Assembly: GCF_001856665.1 (NCBI RefSeq) | Contig: NZ_CP017781.1 | Coordinates: 1,178,001-1,242,000, forward strand | Direction of reading: 5' to 3' | DNA from: Rhodobacter xanthinilyticus | GTDB lineage: Bacteria; Pseudomonadota; Alphaproteobacteria; Rhodobacterales; Rhodobacteraceae | Length of the DNA stretch: 64,000 bases | Part shown: one piece after another, positions 9,352 to 18,937 of the stretch | Position numbering within the stretch: position 1 is the first letter of the stretch | Layout: every line of letters starts with the position of its first letter | The notes under the pieces: generated by a model | Seen by the model: the letters and a program-made list of their open reading frames with translations, nothing else | The model's database searches: none | What the model was told of the DNA's origin: nothing | Position numbers and translations under genes: made by a program

Positions 9352-9683
9352 GGCTCCTCCCGCCCGGGCGATGGGCCCGGGCCTCGCCCCCGAGATTAGG
9401 CCCGCGCGCTCCCCCGGGCAAGCGGGCGCAAAGGGCCGCGCCGCCCGTTTGCGACAGCGGCAGGCCCCGCACCGCCCCCCGCACCGCACCCCCGGCACTG
9501 GCCCCCGGCACTGGCCCGCGTGTCAGGCCCGCGGATCAGGCCTCGCCCCGCTTGGCGCGCAACCCTCCCATGCGCCTGACGCAATTCCGCCTTGTGCCGC
9601 GGCGCACCACCTTGACGCGCGCCCGGCGCCCCCGCAGGCTCGGCCGATCCCCGCGCCCGCGCGCGCCTGAGCCGAGACCCGCC
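9352..9683. other. Divergent intergenic region, no gene seen
   Basis: 332 bp between the peroxidase start and the FAD oxidoreductase start. It is very GC-rich, with C tracts and repeats of the GCCCCCGGCACTG type near 9485-9515. A TTGACG near 9612 could be a -35, but no convincing -10 follows. The frame of the downstream gene is open back to 9552, so its start could be earlier. No RNA gene or clear operator is visible. Confidence 0.5.
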
Positions 9684-11021
9684 ATGACCTTCGTGATTTC
9701 CACCGCCGCGCCCGTGACCTTCGCCGACCCGCTGCCCGCGGCCACCGATGTGGTGGTGATCGGCGGCGGCATCGCGGGGGTGATGAGCGCCTATTACCTC
9801 GCCCGCGCGGGGCGCCGCGTCGTGCTGTGCGAGAAGGGCCGGATCGCGGCCGAGCAATCGAGCCGCAACTGGGGCTGGATCCGCCAGCAGGGCCGCGACC
9901 CGGCGGAACTCCCGATCGTGACCGAGGCGCTGCGGCTGTGGGAGGAGCTCGCCGCCCAGCTCGGCCCCGAGCTCGGCTTTACTCGCTGCGGGGTGAGCTA
10001 TGTCTCGGCCAAGCCCGCGGCCGAGGAGGGCTATGCCAAATGGGTGCGGCTGGCGGCCGATCATGGCGTCGAGAGCCGGCTGATGAGCCGCGCCGATTGT
10101 GCCGCGCTCGCGCCCGGGGCGAATTGGGCCTGCGGGGTGGTGACGCCTTCGGATGCGCGCGCCGAGCCCTTCGTCGCGGTGCCGATGCTGGCGCGGCTGG
10201 CGCAGGCGGCGGGCGTCACGATCGTCGAGAATTGCGCGGTGCGCGGGCTCGAGATCGCGGGCGGCGCGCTCACCGGCGTGATCACCGAGAAAGGCCCGAT
10301 CCGCGCCGAACAGGTGCTGCTCGCAGGCGGCGCCTGGTCCTCGCTCTTTGCCCGCCGCCACGGGATCTCGCTGCCGCAGCTGATGGTGCGCTCGACCGTC
10401 GGCCAGACCGTGCCGATGCCGGAGATGACCGGCCCCTCGGGCGCCGATGACATCTTCGCCTGGCGCCGCCGGCTCGATGGCGGCTATACGATCGCGCCGG
10501 GCACCTGGCATGATTTCTACATCGGCCCCGACGCCTTCCGCCATTTCGTCAAATATATCCCCCAGATGCGGCGCGACCTGACGAAGACCGAGATGCACCC
10601 GCGCGCGCCGGCGCCTGGCTGGCCCGATGGCTGGCGCACCCCGCGCGACTGGGCCTTTGATGCGCGAAGCCCCTTCGAGGCGCTGCGCGTGCTCGACCCG
10701 GAGCCGAACCGGCTGCGCCTTGCCGAAGCCGGCCAGGCCTTCGGCCGCGCCTTCCCGCGGCTCGGGCCGCCGAAACTCGCGCGCGCCTGGGCGGGGATGA
10801 TCGATGTGATGCCCGATACCGTGCCGGTGCTCGATGAAAGCTCGATCAAGGGGCTCTGGATCGCGACCGGGCTCTCGGGGCATGGTTTCGGGATCGGGCC
10901 CGGGGTGGGGCGGGTGATGGCCGATCTGATGTGCGCCCGCCCGGCCGGCCATGATATGACGCGCTTCCGCTTCGGGCGCTTTGCGGATGGTTCGAAGATG
11001 GATCTCGGGCCGACCTTCTGA
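9684..11021 (+). CDS. FAD-dependent oxidoreductase, DAO (D-amino acid/sarcosine oxidase) family
   Basis: 445 aa from the ATG at 9684. The dinucleotide-binding motif VVVIGGGIAGVMSAYYLARA lies near residue 17, then EKGRIAAEQSSRNWGWIRQQ, typical of DadA/glycine oxidase-like enzymes. A C-terminal GLWIATGLSGHGFGIGPGVG closes the FAD site. It oxidises an amine or amino acid; the substrate cannot be read from sequence. An M20 amidohydrolase follows 84 bp downstream on the same strand, so the two may act together on an N-acylated or amino compound. The start is uncertain, because upstream in-frame starts exist and the ribosome site is weak. Confidence 0.8.
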   Translation: MTFVISTAAPVTFADPLPAATDVVVIGGGIAGVMSAYYLARAGRRVVLCEKGRIAAEQSSRNWGWIRQQGRDPAELPIVTEALRLWEELAAQLGPELGFTRCGVSYVSAKPAAEEGYAKWVRLAADHGVESRLMSRADCAALAPGANWACGVVTPSDARAEPFVAVPMLARLAQAAGVTIVENCAVRGLEIAGGALTGVITEKGPIRAEQVLLAGGAWSSLFARRHGISLPQLMVRSTVGQTVPMPEMTGPSGADDIFAWRRRLDGGYTIAPGTWHDFYIGPDAFRHFVKYIPQMRRDLTKTEMHPRAPAPGWPDGWRTPRDWAFDARSPFEALRVLDPEPNRLRLAEAGQAFGRAFPRLGPPKLARAWAGMIDVMPDTVPVLDESSIKGLWIATGLSGHGFGIGPGVGRVMADLMCARPAGHDMTRFRFGRFADGSKMDLGPTF

Positions 11022-11029
11022 GCGGGCTG

Positions 11030-11054
11030 CGCGCGCCCGCTTGCGGGGCGCGCG
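11030..11054 (+). terminator. GC hairpin after the FAD oxidoreductase gene
   Basis: CGCGCGCCC (11030-11038) pairs with GGGCGCGCG (11046-11054) over a 7-base loop. There is no T run. It could be a weak terminator or processing site between the oxidoreductase and the M20 gene; a GC-biased chance hairpin is possible. Confidence 0.35.
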
Positions 11055-11105
11055 CGGAGCGGGCAGGGTGGGGCTCGCCGAGAGACCGAGACCCCCGAGA
11101 GAGCC

Positions 11106-12278
11106 ATGCCCGTCAAGAACCGCTTCGCCGACCTGCTCCCCGAAATCACCGCCTGGCGGCAGGATTTCCACGCCCATCCCGAGCTCATGTATGACCTGCC
11201 GCGCACCGCGGCGCGGGTGGCCGAGCTCCTGCGCGGCTTTGGCTGCGATAGCGTGACCGAAGGCGTCGGCCGCTCGGGCGTGGTCGCGGTGATCGAGGGC
11301 GCGGCGCCCGCGCGCCCGGGCGGGCCCGCGACGATCGGGCTGCGCGCCGATATGGATGCGCTGCCGATCGAAGAGGCGACGGGCCTCCCCTATGCTTCGA
11401 CCGTGCCCGGGCGGATGCATGCCTGCGGCCATGACGGCCATACCGCGATGCTGCTCGGCGCGGCCAAATACCTCGCCGAGACGCGGGCTTTCGCGGGCCG
11501 CGCGGTGCTGATCTTCCAACCCGCCGAAGAGGGCGGCGGCGGCGGCCGCGCGATGGTCGAGGACGGGCTGATCGCGCGCTTCGGCATCGACGAGGTCTAT
11601 GCGCTGCACAATTGGCCGGGCCTGCCGGTGGGCGCCTTCGCGATCGCGCCGGGCCCGGTGATGGCGGCGGCCGACCAGTTCGATCTGGTGCTCACCGGCC
11701 GCGGCGGCCATGCCGCCAACCCGCAAGACACGATCGACCCGGTGGTGGTGGCGAGCCATGTGATCTTGGCGCTGCAAAGCATCGTCAGCCGCACCACCGA
11801 CCCGCGCCAGAGCGTCGTCGTCTCGGTGACCTCGGTGTTGACCGAGACCACCGCCCATAATGTGATCCCCTCGGCAGTGCGGCTGAAGGGCACGGTGCGC
11901 ACCCTCGAGCCGGCAGTGCAGGCGCAGGTCGCAGCCCGCATCGAGCAGATCGCGCGGCTGACCGCCGAGGCCCATGGCGCCACCGCCGCGCTCGACTATC
12001 GCCGCGGCTATCCGGTCACCGTCAACGCCCCCGAACAGACGGCGCATGCCGTGTCCGTCGCCCGCGCGATCACCCCAGATATCCGCCCCGCCCAGACCCA
12101 GATGGGCGCCGAGGACTTCTCCTACATGCTCAACGAACGGCCCGGCGCCTATGTGTTTCTCGGTAATGGCGACACCGCGATGATCCACCACCCGGAATAC
12201 CGCTTCGACGACGCGGCGATCCCCTACGGGGCGAGCTGGCTGGCCGGGATGGTCGAGGCGCGCTTGCCGCGCGGCTGA
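11106..12278 (+). CDS. M20-family amidohydrolase (hippurate hydrolase / IAA-amino acid hydrolase type)
   Basis: 390 aa, full length for peptidase family M20D. Metal-binding blocks are visible: HACGHDGHTAMLLGA (residues about 102-116), FQPAEEGGGGG (about 138) with the catalytic Glu, HNWPGLPVG, and MGAEDFSYML near the C-terminus. RQDFHAHPEL at the N-terminus is also typical. It hydrolyses N-acyl amino acids in the cytoplasm using two metal ions. Its neighbour, a DAO-family oxidase, suggests deacylation followed by oxidation of the freed amine, which is inference. It is followed by a long palindrome facing the convergent uspA-type gene. Confidence 0.88.
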   Translation: MPVKNRFADLLPEITAWRQDFHAHPELMYDLPRTAARVAELLRGFGCDSVTEGVGRSGVVAVIEGAAPARPGGPATIGLRADMDALPIEEATGLPYASTVPGRMHACGHDGHTAMLLGAAKYLAETRAFAGRAVLIFQPAEEGGGGGRAMVEDGLIARFGIDEVYALHNWPGLPVGAFAIAPGPVMAAADQFDLVLTGRGGHAANPQDTIDPVVVASHVILALQSIVSRTTDPRQSVVVSVTSVLTETTAHNVIPSAVRLKGTVRTLEPAVQAQVAARIEQIARLTAEAHGATAALDYRRGYPVTVNAPEQTAHAVSVARAITPDIRPAQTQMGAEDFSYMLNERPGAYVFLGNGDTAMIHHPEYRFDDAAIPYGASWLAGMVEARLPRG

Positions 12279-12293
12279 GCCCGCACGGCCCGG

Positions 12294-12436
12294 GCAGGGG
12301 GCGCCGCCCCCTCTGGCCTGCGGCCATTCACCCCCGGGATATTTGGAGCAAGATGAAAATGAAGCGCCGCCGTGCCCTTTTCATCTTGCTCCAAATATCC
12401 CGGGGGCTGCCGAAGGCAGTGGGGGCAGCGCCCCCT
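12294..12436. repeat. Intergenic palindrome type A, copy 1 (perfect 29-bp arms)
   Basis: Arms at 12331-12359 and 12378-12406 are perfect inverted copies of 29 bases around an 18-base loop. The core reads CCCCCGGGATATTTG, then GA, then GCAAGATGAAAA. GC boxes of the form GGGGGC..GCCCCC flank it on both sides. It lies between two convergent genes and could end transcription from both, although no T run is present. The same core recurs at 26.1, 28.6, 31.4 and 48.0 kb. Confidence 0.85.
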
Positions 12437-12453
12437 CCGCCGATCTCAGGGGC

Positions 12454-12861
12454 TCAGCGCGTCACCATGACCGAGCAGGGCGCGTGACGCACGACCCGCG
12501 CCGCGGTCGAGCCGATCAGGTAATCGCTCATGCCGGGCCGGTGCGAGGCGATCACCACGCAATCGGCGCCGATCTCGTCGATCAGCTCGAGGATTTCGTT
12601 GGCGGCGTGGCCTTGCCGGATCACCCCGGCGCCCTGTTCGAACTCGGCCGCGAGCCCGTCGAGCTGCGCCTGGATCGAGCGGCGCAGATCCTGCGCATAG
12701 CCTTCGGGCATGTAGGAAATCGCAAATCCCGGCACATCGGCCATGACATGCACAAGCGTGACCCGCGCGCCGGGGGCGGCGAGGGCGCGTGTGACATTGA
12801 GCGCGGCATCGGGGTTGTGATCCTCGTCAAAAGCGAGGGGGACGATGATATTGGAATACAT
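12454..12861 (-). CDS. Universal stress protein (UspA family)
   Basis: 135 aa from the ATG at 12861, which has a good ribosome site (AAAGGAG). It begins MYSNIIVPLAFDEDHN and has the nucleotide-loop region VIASHRPGMSDYLIGSTAARVVRHAPCSVMV. That corresponds to the G-2x-G-9x-G(S/T) motif of ATP-binding Usp proteins, in the form GMSDYLIGSTA. It is a small cytoplasmic stress protein of unknown exact role. It is transcribed away from moaA and its neighbour, 63 bp downstream of them, so it may be part of the same transcript. Confidence 0.88.
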   Translation of the reverse strand: MYSNIIVPLAFDEDHNPDAALNVTRALAAPGARVTLVHVMADVPGFAISYMPEGYAQDLRRSIQAQLDGLAAEFEQGAGVIRQGHAANEILELIDEIGADCVVIASHRPGMSDYLIGSTAARVVRHAPCSVMVTR

Positions 12862-12924
12862 CGAGGGGCTCCTTTCGTTGGCCGACATCTTGCACCGGCA
12901 CCGGCTGCGGCGCCTTGACACAGG

Positions 12925-13329
12925 TCAGGTGCGCGGCCCTGTGGTCACGCGCGAGACCCGCGCGATCACCCAAAGATAGCCCGCGACTGCGGCTAGCATC
13001 AACGCCGCCGTGGGCGCGCCCAGCCAGATCACCGCGCCGAAGGCCTCGCCGGCGAGCGCGCCCTCGGCGCCGGGCAGCCCCGCGCCGAGCCGGTCGCCCG
13101 CCCAATACCACCCCGCCGCCGCAACGAGACCTGCGATCGCGCGCATCGGCCAGGGCCCGGCGAGCGCGCCCAGAAGCCCCATCGGCAGCGCGAGCGGCGC
13201 CGCCGCCAGCCCCGCAGCCAGCCACAGCCCCGCGCCCCGGCCGCCAAGCGCGACATCGGCCCAAAGCGTGCCCGCCACCAGCACCACCCCCGCCAGCCCG
13301 CTCAGCAGAGCCTTCCCGCCGATCTGCAT
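12925..13329 (-). CDS. Small membrane protein of unknown function, coupled to moaA
   Basis: 134 aa, strongly hydrophobic. About four membrane segments are visible (for instance around residues 7-25, 34-60, 64-75 and 98-123). I do not recognise the family. It starts 4 bp after the moaA stop, so it is very likely translated from the moaA message. The tight linkage suggests a link to molybdenum cofactor metabolism or simply operon packing; nothing in the sequence decides this. The last residues VSRVTTGPRT would face the cytoplasm. Confidence 0.6.
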   Translation of the reverse strand: MQIGGKALLSGLAGVVLVAGTLWADVALGGRGAGLWLAAGLAAAPLALPMGLLGALAGPWPMRAIAGLVAAAGWYWAGDRLGAGLPGAEGALAGEAFGAVIWLGAPTAALMLAAVAGYLWVIARVSRVTTGPRT

Positions 13330-13333
13330 GCCC

Positions 13334-14344
13334 TCAGCCCCCGGTATGGCTCATGTGGCGGCGCATCTGCCCCGCCACCCGCGCCCGCGAATAATCGAAA
13401 TCATGGCCCTTCGGCTTGCGCGCGATCGCGGCGCGGATCGCGGCCTGCAGCGGCGCGTCGTCATTCGGATGGGCGCGCAGGGGCGCGCGCAGATCGGCCG
13501 CGTCCTCCTGGCCCAGACACATGAAGAGCTCGCCCGTGCAGGTCACCCGCACCCGGTTGCAGCTCTCGCAGAAATTATGGGTGAGCGGCGTGATGAAGCC
13601 GAGCCGCTGGCCGGTCTCGGCCAGCCGGAAGTAACGCGCCGGCCCCCCCGTCGTCTCGTCGGTCTCGGCCAGCGTGAACCGCGCCCCCAGCCGCGCGCGC
13701 AGATCCGAGAGCGGCCAATATTGATCGAGCCGCAGCTCCTCGCCCATATCGCCCATCGGCATGACCTCGATGAAGGTCAGATCATGGCCCTCGCCCCCGC
13801 ACCACGCGACGAGCTCAAAGAGCTCATCCTCGTTGAAGCCCTTCAGCGCGACCGTGTTGATCTTCACCGCGATCCCCGCCGCCTTCGCCGCCGCGATCCC
13901 CTCCATCACCTGCGCGAGCCGCCCCCAGCGGGTGATCTCGGCAAACCGCCCCTCGCGCAGCGTATCGAGCGAGACATTGATCCGCCGCACCCCCATCGCC
14001 GCGAGGTCGGGCGCAAACCGCGCCAGCTGCGAGCCATTCGTCGTCAGCGTCAGCTCACCGAGCGCGCCGCTCTCGAGATGGCGCGAGATGCGGCGGAAAA
14101 AGGTCAGGATATCGCGCCGCACCAAGGGCTCGCCGCCGGTGATGCGCAGCTTGCGCACCCCCATCCCGACAAAGGCCGAACAGAGCCGGTCGAGATCCTC
14201 GAGGCTCAGCAGATCCTTGCGCGGCAGGAATTGCATGTGCTCGGCCATGCAATAGGTGCAGCGAAAATCGCACCGGTCGGTGACCGAGACCCGCAGATAG
14301 CTGATCGGGCGGGCGAAGGGGTCGATGAGGGGCAACGGATCCAT
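13334..14344 (-). CDS. moaA: GTP 3',8-cyclase (molybdopterin biosynthesis)
   Basis: 336 aa, radical SAM. The N-terminal 4Fe-4S motif CDFRCTYC gives C25, C29 and C32. The C-terminal second cluster is [20 protein letters not shown], with the CX2CX13C spacing of Moa[14 protein letters not shown] and TTNGSQL are further family blocks. It performs the first step of molybdenum cofactor synthesis, turning GTP into 3',8-cyclo-7,8-dihydro-GTP, in the cytoplasm with MoaC. I chose the ATG at 14344; longer in-frame starts only add low-complexity sequence. No moaC or moaE is in this window. Confidence 0.95.
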   Translation of the reverse strand: MDPLPLIDPFARPISYLRVSVTDRCDFRCTYCMAEHMQFLPRKDLLSLEDLDRLCSAFVGMGVRKLRITGGEPLVRRDILTFFRRISRHLESGALGELTLTTNGSQLARFAPDLAAMGVRRINVSLDTLREGRFAEITRWGRLAQVMEGIAAAKAAGIAVKINTVALKGFNEDELFELVAWCGGEGHDLTFIEVMPMGDMGEELRLDQYWPLSDLRARLGARFTLAETDETTGGPARYFRLAETGQRLGFITPLTHNFCESCNRVRVTCTGELFMCLGQEDAADLRAPLRAHPNDDAPLQAAIRAAIARKPKGHDFDYSRARVAGQMRRHMSHTGG

Positions 14345-14457
14345 GGCGGGGAACTTAGGGCGCGGGGGGGGCGCCGTCCAGTGGCTTCGCGCGCCGCCAG
14401 AGCCGTTGCGCCGCCGCGCGGCCCGGCCTAGGCTCGGGGCAAACGAGGGAGGCAAGG

Positions 14458-14943
14458 ATGCGCGCGATCGGATTGGCTTTGGCGGGGGCGCTGGCGGTAT
14501 CGGGCTGTGCGGGCGGGCTCGGAGGGCTGATGCCGCGCGGCGCGGCCCCGCCCGCCGCGCCGGAGGCGCCCGCACTCACCGCGCCCGAGCCGGTCGCGGT
14601 GGCGCCGCTGCCGCGCCCGGCCGCGGCCACGCCCGCCGCCCTCGATACCACCACCGCGGCCGAACGCGCCGCGGCGGCCGCGCCGCAAGCGGGCGGCGCG
14701 CGCCTTGGCACCACGATCGCGAGCTTGGGCGACCCCGCCGCGCCGGGCTTCTGGCTCGAGACCCCGCTGGTTTCGGCCAAGACCCAGGGCCGGGTGCGCG
14801 TGGCCTCGGGCGCCGAGGCGGCGGTGGAGCTGCGCCCCTCGGGCGGCGCGCCGGGCGCTGGCTCGCGGATCTCGCTGCCCGCGATGCGCCTCCTCGGGCT
14901 CTCGCTCACCGATCTGCCCGAACTCACCGTCTTCGGGGGCTGA
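14458..14943 (+). CDS. Lipoprotein of unknown function (Ala/Pro-rich N-terminus)
   Basis: 161 aa. [20 protein letters not shown] is a lipoprotein signal with a lipobox ending at Cys17. An Ala/Pro-rich linker (residues about 25-75) precedes a compact domain beginning [20 protein letters not shown] and ending [13 protein letters not shown] recall similar Rhodobacterales proteins mislabelled as galactarate dehydratase, but nothing here supports an enzyme. It is probably anchored in the outer membrane. The next gene starts 2 bp after its stop. Confidence 0.75.
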   Translation: MRAIGLALAGALAVSGCAGGLGGLMPRGAAPPAAPEAPALTAPEPVAVAPLPRPAAATPAALDTTTAAERAAAAAPQAGGARLGTTIASLGDPAAPGFWLETPLVSAKTQGRVRVASGAEAAVELRPSGGAPGAGSRISLPAMRLLGLSLTDLPELTVFGG

Positions 14944-14944
14944 G

Positions 14945-15385
14945 ATGCTGCGCGAGCTCGATATCCCGCCGCTCTGGCTCGTGATCTTCGCCGCGCTCGG
15001 CTGGGCGCTGGGCGCGCTCGCGCCGCTCCCGCTGCCGCTCGGCCGGGAGATCGGCTGGAGCCTCGCGGGGCTCGGCGTTGCGCTGATGCTGACCGCGGCC
15101 GCGCAGATGGTGCTGATGCGCACCACCTTCATCCCCCGCCGCGACCCCGAGGCGCTCGTCACCTCGGGCGTCTTCGCGCTCTCGCGCAACCCGATCTATC
15201 TGGGCGATACGCTGCTGCTCGCGGGGTTGATGCTGCTGTGGGAGGCGCCGCTCGGCCTGCCGCTCGTGCCCGCGTTCATGGCCTTCATCACCCGCCGCTA
15301 CATCCTCGCCGAGGAGGCCCGGATCGCCGCGCGCTTCGGCCCCGCCTATGCCGCCTATTGCGCGCGCACCCGCCGCTGGCTGTGA
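14945..15385 (+). CDS. Isoprenylcysteine carboxyl methyltransferase (ICMT)/PEMT-like membrane protein
   Basis: 146 aa with four hydrophobic segments. VTSGVFALSRNPIYLGDTLLLAG is the hallmark GPxxxxRNPxYLG-type region of bacterial ICMT/phospholipid methyltransferase proteins, and the C-terminal half has EEARIAARFGPAYAAYCARTRRW, the E...F...Y...Y...RW signature. It would use S-adenosylmethionine at the inner membrane; the bacterial substrate is unknown. It begins 2 bp after the lipoprotein stop, so the two are co-translated. Confidence 0.82.
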   Translation: MLRELDIPPLWLVIFAALGWALGALAPLPLPLGREIGWSLAGLGVALMLTAAAQMVLMRTTFIPRRDPEALVTSGVFALSRNPIYLGDTLLLAGLMLLWEAPLGLPLVPAFMAFITRRYILAEEARIAARFGPAYAAYCARTRRWL

Positions 15386-15694
15386 CCGCGACGCCGCAGT
15401 GCGGAAATCGTGACGCAACGGATTTTTCACCAATGCGAAAAATCAGCGCAGGCGGGCCCCCGGGGCGACCTGCCGCGCCCCCCGTCACGACCTTGAAATA
15501 AAAGGCAAAAATCGCCGCATACAGTTGTGCGCCAAGGTATACAATCGCAAAGGTGCGGGAATGAGACAGATTTCCAAGGATTTCCGAGATCAAGGCGCTT
15601 GTGAAACTTTATTGCGCGATGGTAAGGAGACCTTCACCACATCAAGAACCCTCGGATTTTCAGGGTCCGAGCGGCGTGAGAAGGGGGAGACAAG
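15386..15694 (+). other. pntA upstream region
   Basis: 309 bp without a gene. It is clearly AT-richer than its surroundings between about 15420 and 15660, as expected of a promoter. It holds the hairpin at 15421-15444 and a TATACAAT near 15537-15545 that could be a -10, though no good -35 stands 16-18 bases ahead of it. A purine-rich GGGGGAG just before 15695 serves as the ribosome site of pntA. Confidence 0.5.
15421..15444. promoter_or_regulatory. AT-rich perfect inverted repeat upstream of pntAB
   Basis: GATTTTTC (15421-15428) and GAAAAATC (15437-15444) are exact reverse complements around ACCAATGC. In DNA this GC-rich, an 8-bp AT-rich palindrome is unlikely by chance. It could be a regulator site for pntAB or a terminator for the upstream methyltransferase gene; it is 250 bp from the pntA start. 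Confidence 0.45.
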
Positions 15695-17269
15695 GTGAAG
15701 ATCGGGGCTCCGAAGGAGATTTTCGAGGGTGAATCGCGCGTTGCGATGACACCGGATTCTGCGCTGCAGCTTCAGAAGCTGGGGCATACGTGTTTCATCG
15801 AGGCGGGGGCGGGTCATGCCGCGGGCTTCGAGGACAAGGCCTATGAAAAGGCCGGCGTGAGCGTGGTTGCGACCGCGCCCGAGCTCTTCGCGGCGGTCGA
15901 TTTCGTCGTCAAGGTGCGGCCGCCGACCGAGACCGAGATGAAGCGTCTCGGCGCGGGCCAGACGCTGATCTCGTTCTTCTATCCGGCGCAAAACGCCGAG
16001 ATGCTCGAGACCGCCAAGGCCACCGGCGCCAATGTCATCGCGATGGACATGGTGCCGCGGATCTCGCGCGCGCAGAAGATGGACGCGCTCTCCTCGATGG
16101 CCAATATCTCGGGCTACCGGGCGGTGATCGAGGCCGGCAACAACTTCGGCCGCTTCTTCACCGGTCAGGTCACGGCGGCGGGCAAGGTGCCCCCGGCCAA
16201 GGTCCTGATCGTCGGCGCGGGCGTGGCGGGGCTCGCCGCGATCGGCACCTCGACCGCGCTCGGCGCGATCACCTATGCCTTCGATGTGCGCCCCGAAGTG
16301 GCCGAGCAGATCGAATCGATGGGCGCCGAATTCGTCTATCTCGATTTCGAGGAAAGCCAGACCGATGGCGCGGCGACGGGCGGCTATGCGGCCCCCTCTT
16401 CGCCGGAATTCCGCGAAGCGCAGCTCAAGAAATTCCGCGAGCTCGCGCCCGACATGGATATCGTGATCACCACCGCGCTGATCCCGGGCCGCGATGCGCC
16501 GAAACTGTGGCTGGCCGATATGGTCGCCGCGATGAAGCGTGGCTCGGTCGTGGTCGACCTCGCCGCCGAGCGCGGCGGCAACTGTGACCTCACCGTCAAG
16601 GACGAGAAAGTCGTCACCGAAAACGGCGTCACGGTCGTCGGTTACACCGATTTCCCGAGCCGCATGGCCGCGCAGGCCTCGCAGCTCTATGCGACCAACA
16701 TCCGCCACATGATGACGGATCTGACGCCCGGCAAGGACGGCGTCGTCAACCACAACATGGAAGACGACGTGATCCGCGGCGCGACGGTGGCCCATCAGGG
16801 CGCGATCACCTATCCGCCGCCGCCGCCGAAGATCGCCGCGATCGCCGCGCAAAAGCCGAAGGAAAAGGTCAAGGAACCGACCCCGGAGGAACGCCGCGCC
16901 GCCGAACACGCCGCCTTCAAGAAGGCCACCCGCACGCAGGTGGGGCTCCTGGCGCTCGGCACGCTGATCATGCTCGCCGTGGGCTCGGTCGCGCCGGTCT
17001 CGTTCATGTCGCATTTCGTGGTCTTCGCGCTCTCCTGCTTCGTCGGCTTCCAGGTGATCTGGAACGTGTCGCATTCGCTGCACACGCCCTTGATGGCGGT
17101 CACCAATGCGATCTCGGGGATCGTGATCCTCGGCGCGCTCCTGCAGGTGGGCTCCGGCAACTGGATCGTCGTGATCCTCGCCGCGCTCTCGGTGCTGATC
17201 GCCACGGTCAACATCGTCGGCGGCTTCCTCGTCACCCGGCGCATGCTCGCCATGTTCCAGAAATCGTAA
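15695..17269 (+). CDS. pntA: NAD(P) transhydrogenase alpha subunit
   Basis: 524 aa with a GTG start. Domain I (residues 1 to about 375) begins [20 protein letters not shown] and has the nucleotide-binding loop [21 protein letters not shown] near 168 and the mobile loop region [15 protein letters not shown] Lys/Glu/Ala linker leads to about four membrane segments (residues 420-515). It uses the proton gradient to pass hydride from NADH to NADP+, with PntB. The two parts of the alpha subunit are fused as in E. coli, not split as in Rhodospirillum rubrum. pntB follows 19 bp downstream. Confidence 0.95.
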   Translation: MKIGAPKEIFEGESRVAMTPDSALQLQKLGHTCFIEAGAGHAAGFEDKAYEKAGVSVVATAPELFAAVDFVVKVRPPTETEMKRLGAGQTLISFFYPAQNAEMLETAKATGANVIAMDMVPRISRAQKMDALSSMANISGYRAVIEAGNNFGRFFTGQVTAAGKVPPAKVLIVGAGVAGLAAIGTSTALGAITYAFDVRPEVAEQIESMGAEFVYLDFEESQTDGAATGGYAAPSSPEFREAQLKKFRELAPDMDIVITTALIPGRDAPKLWLADMVAAMKRGSVVVDLAAERGGNCDLTVKDEKVVTENGVTVVGYTDFPSRMAAQASQLYATNIRHMMTDLTPGKDGVVNHNMEDDVIRGATVAHQGAITYPPPPPKIAAIAAQKPKEKVKEPTPEERRAAEHAAFKKATRTQVGLLALGTLIMLAVGSVAPVSFMSHFVVFALSCFVGFQVIWNVSHSLHTPLMAVTNAISGIVILGALLQVGSGNWIVVILAALSVLIATVNIVGGFLVTRRMLAMFQKS

Positions 17270-17288
17270 GCGGGGGAGGGCAGTAGAC

Positions 17289-18728
17289 ATGTTTTCCATC
17301 GGAATCGTTCAGGCAGCCTATATCGCGGCCGCCGTCCTCTTCATCCTGTCGCTGGGCGGGCTCTCGGGCCAGGAAAGCGCCAAACGCGCGGTCTGGTATG
17401 GCATCACCGGCATGGCGCTCGCGGTTGTCGCGACGGTCTTCGGGCCGGGCGTCGGCAACTGGTTCGTCATCGCGCTGATGCTCGCGGGCGGCGCGGTGCT
17501 CGGCTGGTATGTGGCGAAAACGGTCGAAATGACCGAGATGCCGCAGCTCGTCGCGGCGCTGCACAGCTTCGTCGGCCTCGCCGCCGTGTTCATCGGCTAT
17601 AACGCCTATATCGAAATGGCCCGCGTGGGCGGCATGGACGAAGCCGCGCGCGCCGCGCTCGACGGTTTTGCCGCGATCGTGGCCCACAAGACCCCGGTCG
17701 AGCTCAACATCCTGCGCGTCGAGCTGTTTCTTGGCGTCTTCATCGGCGCGGTGACCTTCACCGGCTCGGTGATCGCCTTCGGCAAACTCGCCGGCAAGGT
17801 CGACGGCAAGGCGAAAAAGCTCCCCGGCGGGCATCTGCTCAACGCCGGCGCCGCGATCGGCTCGCTCGTGCTGCTGGCGATGTTCATGAACGGCGCGGGC
17901 GCCTGGTCGCTGATCGCGATGACGCTTCTGGCCTTCTTCATCGGCTATCACCTGATCATGGGCATCGGCGGCGCCGACATGCCGGTCGTGGTCTCGATGC
18001 TCAACAGCTATTCGGGCTGGGCGGCGGCGGCGATCGGCTTCTCGCTCGGCAACGATCTTCTGATCGTGACCGGCGCGCTGGTCGGCTCCTCGGGCGCGAT
18101 CCTGTCCTATATCATGTGCAAGGCGATGAACCGCTCGTTCATCTCGGTGATCCTGGGCGGCTTTGGCGGCACCACGGGCCCCGCGATGGAGGTCGAGGGC
18201 GAACAAGTCGCGATCGACGCCGCCGGCGTGGCCGATGCGCTCAACGAGGCCGACAGCATCATCATCGTCCCGGGCTACGGCATGGCGGTGGCGCAGGCCC
18301 AGATCGCGGTCTCCGAACTCACCTCGATGCTGCGCGGCCGCGGCAAGAACGTGCGCTTCGCGATCCACCCGGTTGCGGGCCGTCTGCCGGGGCACATGAA
18401 CGTGCTCCTCGCCGAGGCCAAGGTTCCCTATGACATCGTTCTGGAAATGGACGAGATCAACGAGGACTTCCCGGATACCGACGTGGTGATCGTGATCGGC
18501 TCGAACGACATCGTGAACCCCGCCGCGCAAGACGACCCGAACTCGCCGATCGCCGGGATGCCGGTGCTCGAAGTGTGGAAAGCCAAACAGGTGTTCGTGT
18601 CGAAACGCGGCCAGGGCACCGGCTATTCGGGCATCGAGAACCCGCTGTTCTACAAGGAAAACACCCGGATGTATTACGGCGACGCGAAGAAATCGATGGA
18701 GGAACTGCTGCATCTGATCCGGATGTGA
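17289..18728 (+). CDS. pntB: NAD(P) transhydrogenase beta subunit
   Basis: 479 aa. The first 260 residues are membrane segments of domain II ([20 protein letters not shown]...). The rest is the NADP-binding domain III, with [55 protein letters not shown] and [17 protein letters not shown], all characteristic. The length is normal. Together with PntA it forms the proton-translocating transhydrogenase of the inner membrane, an important NADPH source. A strong hairpin follows the stop. Confidence 0.96.
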   Translation: MFSIGIVQAAYIAAAVLFILSLGGLSGQESAKRAVWYGITGMALAVVATVFGPGVGNWFVIALMLAGGAVLGWYVAKTVEMTEMPQLVAALHSFVGLAAVFIGYNAYIEMARVGGMDEAARAALDGFAAIVAHKTPVELNILRVELFLGVFIGAVTFTGSVIAFGKLAGKVDGKAKKLPGGHLLNAGAAIGSLVLLAMFMNGAGAWSLIAMTLLAFFIGYHLIMGIGGADMPVVVSMLNSYSGWAAAAIGFSLGNDLLIVTGALVGSSGAILSYIMCKAMNRSFISVILGGFGGTTGPAMEVEGEQVAIDAAGVADALNEADSIIIVPGYGMAVAQAQIAVSELTSMLRGRGKNVRFAIHPVAGRLPGHMNVLLAEAKVPYDIVLEMDEINEDFPDTDVVIVIGSNDIVNPAAQDDPNSPIAGMPVLEVWKAKQVFVSKRGQGTGYSGIENPLFYKENTRMYYGDAKKSMEELLHLIRM

Positions 18729-18749
18729 GCCGCCCCCGAGAGACCCGCA

Positions 18750-18774
18750 GAGCCCCGCCCCCCCGGCGGGGCTC
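18750..18774 (+). terminator. pntAB terminator
   Basis: GAGCCCCGCC (18750-18759) and GGCGGGGCTC (18765-18774) form a perfect 10-bp stem with a 5-base loop, followed by a short T-containing stretch (TTGCTTT). It stands 22 bp after the pntB stop. Confidence 0.8.
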
Positions 18775-18783
18775 TTGCTTTGG

Positions 18784-18929
18784 CGGGGGCAGGGGGCGCT
18801 GCCCCCTCGGGCTTGCGCCCTCACCCCCGGGATATTTGGACATCATTGAAGGGCAGGAGGTCCTGTTTCAATGATGCCGAAAATATCCCGGGGGGCGAGC
18901 CGCAGGCGAGGAGGGCAGAGCCCCCGGCA
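18784..18929. repeat. Intergenic palindrome type B, full copy
   Basis: The left arm at 18824-18850 reads CCCCCGGGATATTTG then GACATCATTGAA. The right arm at 18866-18895 mirrors it with a few mismatches in the middle. It shares the CCCGGGATATTT end with type A, but the inner part is CATCATTGAA instead of GCAAGATGAAA. A GGGGGCGCTGCCCCC box precedes it. It lies between convergent pntB and the ECF operon, directly after the pntB terminator. Confidence 0.8.
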
Positions 18930-18937
18930 ACCGCGCC

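Noticed and set aside
9396-12191. A 931-codon minus-strand frame
   Set aside because: It lies opposite the FAD oxidoreductase and M20 genes, which have clear motifs. Its translation is low-complexity His/Arg/Ala sequence.
12331-12406. CRISPR array or transposon ends
   Set aside because: The repeats are single inverted pairs at separate sites, with no regular spacers, transposase or target duplication.
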